Shown piece by piece: positions 21,380 to 24,306 of a stretch of 24,306 nt of DNA. The DNA is taken from assembly GCA_947090365.1 (NCBI GenBank), contig CAMUNT010000013.1, forward strand, positions 1 through 24,306, read 5' to 3'. Origin of the DNA: an uncultured Clostridia bacterium. GTDB taxonomy: Bacteria; Bacillota; Clostridia; Christensenellales; Borkfalkiaceae. The notes beneath the pieces were generated by a model, which worked only from the letters and a program-made list of their open reading frames with translations, did no database searches and had not been told where the DNA came from. The position numbers and the translations under genes were made by a program. How positions within the stretch are numbered: the first letter of the stretch is position 1; the number at the start of each line of letters is the position of its first letter.

Positions 21380-21428
21380 GTGGTGGGCGACAATGTGTGC
21401 CATAAGAACCGCACCAAACAGCACCTCG

Positions 21429-21453
21429 TTAATATATACATAGTATATATTAA
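21429..21453. promoter_or_regulatory. 25-bp perfect dyad, possible operator or recombinase site
   Basis: TTAATATATAC (21429-21439) and GTATATATTAA (21443-21453) are perfect inverted arms around ATA. It overlaps the -10 of the TrpRS-like gene's promoter and lies between that gene and the 3' end of the serine recombinase gene. Confidence 0.55.
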
Positions 21454-21470
21454 AACCGATAAAAAAGCAA
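21442..21470 (-). promoter_or_regulatory. Promoter of the TrpRS-like gene
   Basis: On the minus strand: -35 TTGCTT (21465-21470), 17-bp spacer, -10 TATACT (21442-21447). Transcription would begin near 21435, giving a leader of about 145 bases that contains the hairpin at 21338-21379. Confidence 0.6.
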
Positions 21471-21490
21471 GTCCGCAAAAGACAAAATGT

Positions 21491-21525
21491 AAAAAAGCCC
21501 CGACGTTTTAAGTCCGTCGAGGCTT
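21491..21525 (-). terminator. Terminator of the serine recombinase gene
   Basis: AAGCCCCGACG (21495-21505) pairs with CGTCGAGGCTT (21515-21525; one G-U pair); T-run on the minus strand directly after the recombinase stop. Confidence 0.85.
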
Positions 21526-21528
21526 AAT

Positions 21529-23025
21529 CTATGCCTTAATTTCCAACGCCACTTGTTCAGAGCCTATCACGGGGCTGCAAGTATTTATGACGGGTAATTC
21601 CGTTGTGGTCGAGTGAATAGGTACGTCAAGGTATTCGCTGTTTCCTCTGTCCGAGTAATTGCATTTAATGATTATTTTATCGTCGAATAAGATAACTTGC
21701 CTTACGAGCAAATCTATTATGCGTTCGGCGTTATTATTCAAAGCCTTTTTGATGAACGCAATAACGTCGGCTTTCTTAATCGTTGTTTTAACTTTTGCCT
21801 GTTCAACGAGTATCTTTTCGGACAATTCTTCTTGCCGACGTTCGAGTTCTTGCAACCGCTCTTTCGTCGTATTGGTGATGATGCCTTGTTCGATAGCCAC
21901 GATAAGATTGTGCTTTGCTTTTGCTATCTGGTCTTGTTCTTGCTGTAAGAGTTTGAGAACGGATTGGTCTTGCAACCGTTTTTGATTTACGGCAATAATT
22001 TTTTCGGCGAAACCGTCAATCATAGCGTTATTTTCAAATAAGGTCATAATAGCCTGCACGACTACATTTTCCAAAGCGTCTTTTCGCACGGACTTTTTCT
22101 TGCAAATCTTTTTATCGTATCTGCCCGAACAACTATAATAGCGTTTCCGTTCGCCCGACCTCGCCGTTGCCGAAACGCCGTTTATTGAATTTCCGCAATA
22201 ACCGCAAACAACCTTTTTCCGCAAAAGATATTTGACATACTGACTTAAACTGCCGTAACGATTTCCGACGTTCTTTGCCTGCACGATTTTGAAAAGGTCG
22301 TCGGGAACGATCTGCGGATAGATATTCGTATATACTTCGTCGCCGTGCGTATAAACACCCGAATATTTTGTGTTCTGTAAAATCTTATAGACAGTATTTC
22401 TCACAAATGGTTTTCCGTGATAAAGCACGCCTCTATCCGCAAGCGCCTTTATAATATCTTTGGCAATCACGTTTTTTGCGTACTGCTCGTAAATATAGCG
22501 GACGACTTCGGCTTGTTCGGGAACGATAACGGCTTTCTTATCAACGATTTTATAGCCATACGGCATTTTACCGCCTGTAACATTGCCTTTCTTGCGGCTT
22601 TCGTTATTGCCTCGACGTATCTTTTGAGAAAGTTCTGCGCTGTAGTATTCCGCCATACCTTCCAAAAGGCTTTCAAGGATTATGCCTTCCGGCGTTTCGG
22701 GTATATTTTCCATAGCCGAGATAAGCCGTATTCCGTTGAGTTTCAAGGTGTGTTTATTCATAGCCAATTCGTACTTATTTCGTCCGAAACGGTCTATTTT
22801 GTAAACGATAACGTAATCCCACGCCCGTTTTGCACTGTCTTTGAGCATACGCTGGAAAGACGCACGTTTGTCGTTCGTTCCCGTCATAGCACGGTCTATA
22901 TAAGTATCAACGACCACGATTTCATTTCTGACGGCGTATTCATTACAAACTCTTAATTGTCCCTCGATAGACTGTTCTGTTTGTCTATCGGACGAATAGC
23001 GAGCGTAAATGACACCTGTTTTCAT
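21529..23025 (-). CDS. Large serine recombinase (site-specific integrase)
   Basis: 498 residues. Residues 1 to about 150 are the resolvase catalytic domain: YARYSSDRQ with nucleophile Ser11 and Arg9, and YKIDRFGRN. The recombinase DNA-binding domain spans about 155-270, with GKMPYGYKIV and LQNTKYSGVYTHGDEV. A zinc ribbon follows, formed by Cys274, Cys277, Cys299 and Cys308. A coiled coil (about 345-410) of the kind that controls integration versus excision comes next. Length and order are those of integrases of conjugative and mobilisable elements and phages in Clostridia (TnpX/TndX type). The ribosome site GAGGAGGG lies in the end of the small ORF upstream, with which it overlaps by ATGA. 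It marks one end of a mobile element; the partner att site is not in view. It looks intact. Confidence 0.95.
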   Translation of the reverse strand: MKTGVIYARYSSDRQTEQSIEGQLRVCNEYAVRNEIVVVDTYIDRAMTGTNDKRASFQRMLKDSAKRAWDYVIVYKIDRFGRNKYELAMNKHTLKLNGIRLISAMENIPETPEGIILESLLEGMAEYYSAELSQKIRRGNNESRKKGNVTGGKMPYGYKIVDKKAVIVPEQAEVVRYIYEQYAKNVIAKDIIKALADRGVLYHGKPFVRNTVYKILQNTKYSGVYTHGDEVYTNIYPQIVPDDLFKIVQAKNVGNRYGSLSQYVKYLLRKKVVCGYCGNSINGVSATARSGERKRYYSCSGRYDKKICKKKSVRKDALENVVVQAIMTLFENNAMIDGFAEKIIAVNQKRLQDQSVLKLLQQEQDQIAKAKHNLIVAIEQGIITNTTKERLQELERRQEELSEKILVEQAKVKTTIKKADVIAFIKKALNNNAERIIDLLVRQVILFDDKIIIKCNYSDRGNSEYLDVPIHSTTTELPVINTCSPVIGSEQVALEIKA

Positions 23026-23207
23026 AGTGAACCCTCCTCAAAATCGGTAATCACACCGAGAGAGTACAACAACGGCGAAAAAAACGTAATGACTTCACTT
23101 GCCGAGTTGATAACCTTTTGACGGCAACGCTTGCCGAACTGACGACAAAGGTTGACCTCACTTGACTTCGCTTGACGTTTTCGCCAACCTAACCTTGCTA
23201 CTTGCAT
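23022..23207 (-). CDS. Small basic ORF upstream of, and overlapping, the recombinase
   Basis: 61 codons with an excellent ribosome site (AAGGAGG, 23216-23222, seven bases before the ATG) and a stop that overlaps the recombinase start as ATGA. The product (MQVARLGWRKRQAKSSEVN...) is basic at first and acidic at the end, with no recognised domain. The underlying DNA contains repeated CACTTG and CTTGCCGA words, so the peptide may be less important than the sequence. It could be a leader peptide that couples translation of the recombinase. Confidence 0.5.
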   Translation of the reverse strand: MQVARLGWRKRQAKSSEVNLCRQFGKRCRQKVINSASEVITFFSPLLYSLGVITDFEEGSL

Positions 23208-23265
23208 TTTCTTTACCTCCTTGCCGAACTTTTTTTCGACGCCGACGAAAATGCAGGAAATGACT

Positions 23266-23287
23266 ACGCCGTCAATCGGCGTTTTTT
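23266..23287 (+). terminator. Plus-strand intrinsic terminator without an obvious gene
   Basis: ACGCCG-TCAAT-CGGCGT followed by TTTTT. Any plus-strand transcript ending here would be antisense to the recombinase leader region; an 18-codon ORF (ATG at 23252) is too weak to call. Confidence 0.55.
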
Positions 23288-23410
23288 GTTATTCGGTTTT
23301 CAATTAAAACAATTATTGCGTAAAAGTTATTTCCTTTATCGGTTTAAGCAAGAGTTGTTTTAGATTGACGGCAACGGCATTTTCTGCCACAACCAACGGC
23401 GAAAAAAAGG

Positions 23411-23460
23411 TCAATCAATATCAAGTAAAATCAAGTACAATCAACCCAAATCATTAAAAC
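23411..23460 (+). repeat. Five tandem 10-bp iterons (TCAAnnnnnn)
   Basis: Units begin at exactly 10-bp steps: TCAATCAATA, TCAAGTAAAA, TCAAGTACAA, TCAACCCAAA, TCATTAAAAC. The A-rich part of each unit falls on one face of the helix. This resembles iterons or a phased A-tract bend. Confidence 0.7.
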
Positions 23461-23504
23461 GGCAAGTGATGTTAGCAAAGTGTTAGGTAAACGGCAAGTG
23501 ATGT
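23457..23504 (+). repeat. 16-bp direct repeat pair, 32 bp apart
   Basis: AAACGGCAAGTGATGT is at 23457-23472 and again at 23489-23504 with no mismatch. The second copy runs into TCACTTCTTGCC, an imperfect inverse of GGCAAGTGA, giving a palindrome over the -35 region of the next gene. Confidence 0.8.
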
Positions 23505-23506
23505 CA

Positions 23507-23535
23507 TTCACTTCTTGCCCCGAATTTTGTATAGT
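23507..23535 (+). promoter_or_regulatory. Promoter of the 72-residue protein gene
   Basis: -35-like TTCACT (23507-23512), 17-bp spacer, -10 TATAGT (23530-23535). The -35 lies within the palindrome formed with the second direct repeat, so a repressor or activator is likely. Confidence 0.6.
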
Positions 23536-23568
23536 GTCCGTGTAATCAAGCAAAAGGAGTTTAACACT

Positions 23569-23787
23569 ATGCAAGAAGTGAAAATCAAGGACAATGATTT
23601 AGGAATACCTATCTACTTTGAAGATACTCCCGTGTTTTCTTCTATTCCTGACAGCGCAATCAATTTGCTTATGCAAGATTTGGAAAGCGAGATAGTTGCT
23701 TTTGTGGAAAAGAAACTTGCTCGTCAGAAATACCGGAATAAGAAAAAAGCGGACGGTAACAGAATAGCCGATACGCATCCGCCTTAA
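23569..23787 (+). CDS. Unknown 72-residue mobile-element protein
   Basis: Start at the ATG at 23569, supported by AAAGGAG about eight bases upstream; a longer in-frame start upstream of the promoter -10 is rejected. The product is acidic and hydrophobic at first (MQEVKIKDNDLGIPIYFED), helical in the middle, and basic at the end (KKLARQKYRNKKKADGNR). I recognise no family. Small proteins like this often sit beside the integrase and regulator in Clostridial integrative elements and may be excision or regulatory factors. A hairpin (23802-23824) follows and may end the transcript. Confidence 0.75.
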   Translation: MQEVKIKDNDLGIPIYFEDTPVFSSIPDSAINLLMQDLESEIVAFVEKKLARQKYRNKKKADGNRIADTHPP

Positions 23788-23801
23788 AAAATTTTGCGAA
23801 A

Positions 23802-23824
23802 GTTTGAAAACGGGGCTTTCAAAC
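23802..23824 (+). other. Hairpin between the 72-residue gene and the LexA-like gene
   Basis: GTTTGAAA (23802-23809) and TTTCAAAC (23817-23824) with a 7-base G-rich loop. The lack of a T-run makes it a poor terminator; it may be an operator. Confidence 0.4.
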
Positions 23825-23826
23825 AG

Positions 23827-23880
23827 TTGACTTTCTCAAACGTATGTTCTATAATCTATCGTAAACAATCGTTCACGATA
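23827..23880 (+). promoter_or_regulatory. Promoter of the LexA-like gene with two SOS-box-like sites
   Basis: TTGACT (23827-23832), 17-bp spacer, TATAAT (23850-23855). AAACGTATGTTC (23838-23849) lies in the spacer and AAACAATCGTTC (23863-23874) just after the -10; each is one base from the Gram-positive LexA core GAACNNNNGTTC. The second is the centre of a longer palindrome, TATCGT...ACGATA (23857-23880). Autorepression is likely. Confidence 0.75.
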
Positions 23881-23892
23881 AGTGAGGCACTT

Positions 23893-24306
23893 ATGAGAAG
23901 TAAGAACTCCGATTTAATGAAAAGCATAGTCGAGTTTATAAACAAAGAGTATTTTGACAACGGCGTAACACCGACAATGCAGGAAATAGCAAATGCTTTC
24001 GGAATTTCAAAAGGCTGTGTAAGTAACTACATAGCGGAAATGCAAGAAAAAGGTTTGCTCGAAAATAACGGCAGTTGTCGGGGTATTCGCACCAAGATGA
24101 TGGAAAAGATACAGCAAGGTGTCGAGTATCTGCCCGTTGTCGGCTCTATCGCTTGCGGAACGCCTATGCTTGCGGAACAGAACATTGAAACGTATCTACC
24201 TATACCGACGGACTTTTTGGGCGCAGGCAGTTACTTTATACTTAAAGCCTACGGCGAAAGTATGATAAACGCAGGTATTGACGACGGCGATATGGTAATA
24301 GTCCGT
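23893..24306 (+). CDS. lexA: LexA-like S24-family repressor (3' end outside the window)
   Basis: The first 138 residues of a LexA-type self-cleaving repressor. The N-terminal winged helix covers about 1-70, with GVTPTMQEIANAFGISKGCV as the HTH. The S24 peptidase part begins at about 78 (EYLPVVGSIACGTPMLAEQN) and contains the nucleophile Ser123 in AYGESMINAGIDDGDMV. The scissile bond by alignment is Cys88-Gly89, where most LexA proteins have Ala-Gly; Cys-Gly is what UmuD has. The general-base lysine lies past the window end. Ribosome site GTGAGG. With an integrase gene nearby this may be the element's own SOS-responsive switch rather than the host LexA. Confidence 0.88.
   Translation, partial: MRSKNSDLMKSIVEFINKEYFDNGVTPTMQEIANAFGISKGCVSNYIAEMQEKGLLENNGSCRGIRTKMMEKIQQGVEYLPVVGSIACGTPMLAEQNIETYLPIPTDFLGAGSYFILKAYGESMINAGIDDGDMVIVR

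Larger units (their letters stand above)
23208..23568. other. Non-coding, repeat-rich control region of the mobile element
   Basis: No gene of usable length is seen in this 361-bp gap. It holds the ribosome site of the small ORF (23216-23222), a plus-strand hairpin with T-run (ACGCCG 23266-23271 / CGGCGT 23277-23282, then TTTTT), a 10-bp-phased repeat array, a pair of 16-bp direct repeats, and the promoter of the next gene. CTTGCCGAACT occurs at 23130-23140 and again at 23220-23230. A divergent promoter region, a replication origin or a transfer origin are all possible. Confidence 0.7.

Noticed and set aside
21292..21435. T-box riboswitch controlling the TrpRS-like gene
   Set aside because: The conserved T-box sequence (TGGNACCGCG) and a Trp specifier loop are not found in the leader; only a simple terminator hairpin is present.
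21381..21455. A tRNA gene ending in CGCCCACCA on the minus strand
   Set aside because: No matching 5' acceptor strand, no T loop and no anticodon arm; the promoter lies only about 57 bases upstream of the CCA.
23411..23504. CRISPR array
   Set aside because: The repeats are 10 bp without spacers, or a pair of 16-bp repeats; no cas genes are near.

Overview
The window looks like a chromosomal segment of an uncultured, low-to-mid-GC member of the Clostridia (Bacillota). Evidence from the sequence: consensus sigma-A promoters (TTGACA-17-TATAAT), strong AGGAGG ribosome-binding sites, many intrinsic terminators, NifS/NifU-type Fe-S assembly, a FloT/NfeD pair, XRE/zinc-ribbon membrane proteins and a BspA-like LRR_5 protein. 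No gene fixes the genus. About 16-20 kb is ordinary chromosome; the last few kb are accessory and mobile.

Layout. 1-1.9 kb: nifS-nifU (Fe-S assembly) under a promoter overlapped by two tandem 27-bp palindromic operators, with a REP-like palindrome between the genes. 1.9-4.5 kb: a Ca2+-type P-type ATPase whose start codon lies inside the nifU terminator hairpin. 4.5-6.6 kb (minus): an NfeD-like protein and a flotillin, one operon. 6.8-8.3 kb: an unrecognised membrane protein with a large external domain. 8.4-9.6 kb (minus): a small P-loop kinase overlapping a formate/nitrite transporter. 9.86-10.7 kb: a ZIP metal transporter, divergent from the kinase; both appear to be leaderless. 10.8-12.05 kb (minus): an XRE regulator and a zinc-ribbon membrane protein. 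12.3-14.7 kb (minus): preT-preA, NAD-dependent dihydropyrimidine dehydrogenase. 14.9-15.5 kb (minus): a single protein combining XRE, two membrane helices and a zinc ribbon. 15.7 kb (minus): a small ferredoxin. 16.05 kb (minus): tRNA-Ala(GGC). 16.4-19.8 kb: a DUF2461 protein and an 896-residue LRR protein.

From about 20 kb the character changes. A strikingly AT-rich minus-strand gene encodes the amino-terminal catalytic half of a tryptophanyl-tRNA synthetase fused to a TPR-like helical region, without the KMSKS loop or anticodon-binding domain. It has its own promoter, an attenuator-like terminator hairpin in its leader, and CCACCA-plus-hairpin units on both sides. Next come a large serine recombinase (minus) with a small upstream ORF, a roughly 360-bp non-coding control region with 10-bp-phased iterons and 16-bp direct repeats, a 72-residue unknown protein and the start of a LexA-like repressor (cut by the window end). 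The last gene carries its own pair of SOS-box-like sites. This right-hand block looks like one end of an integrative element that continues past the window.

The best candidate for something undescribed is the TrpRS-like/TPR protein and its leader. Secondary points of interest are the leaderless divergent pair, the start codon inside a terminator, the tandem nif operators and the iteron region.
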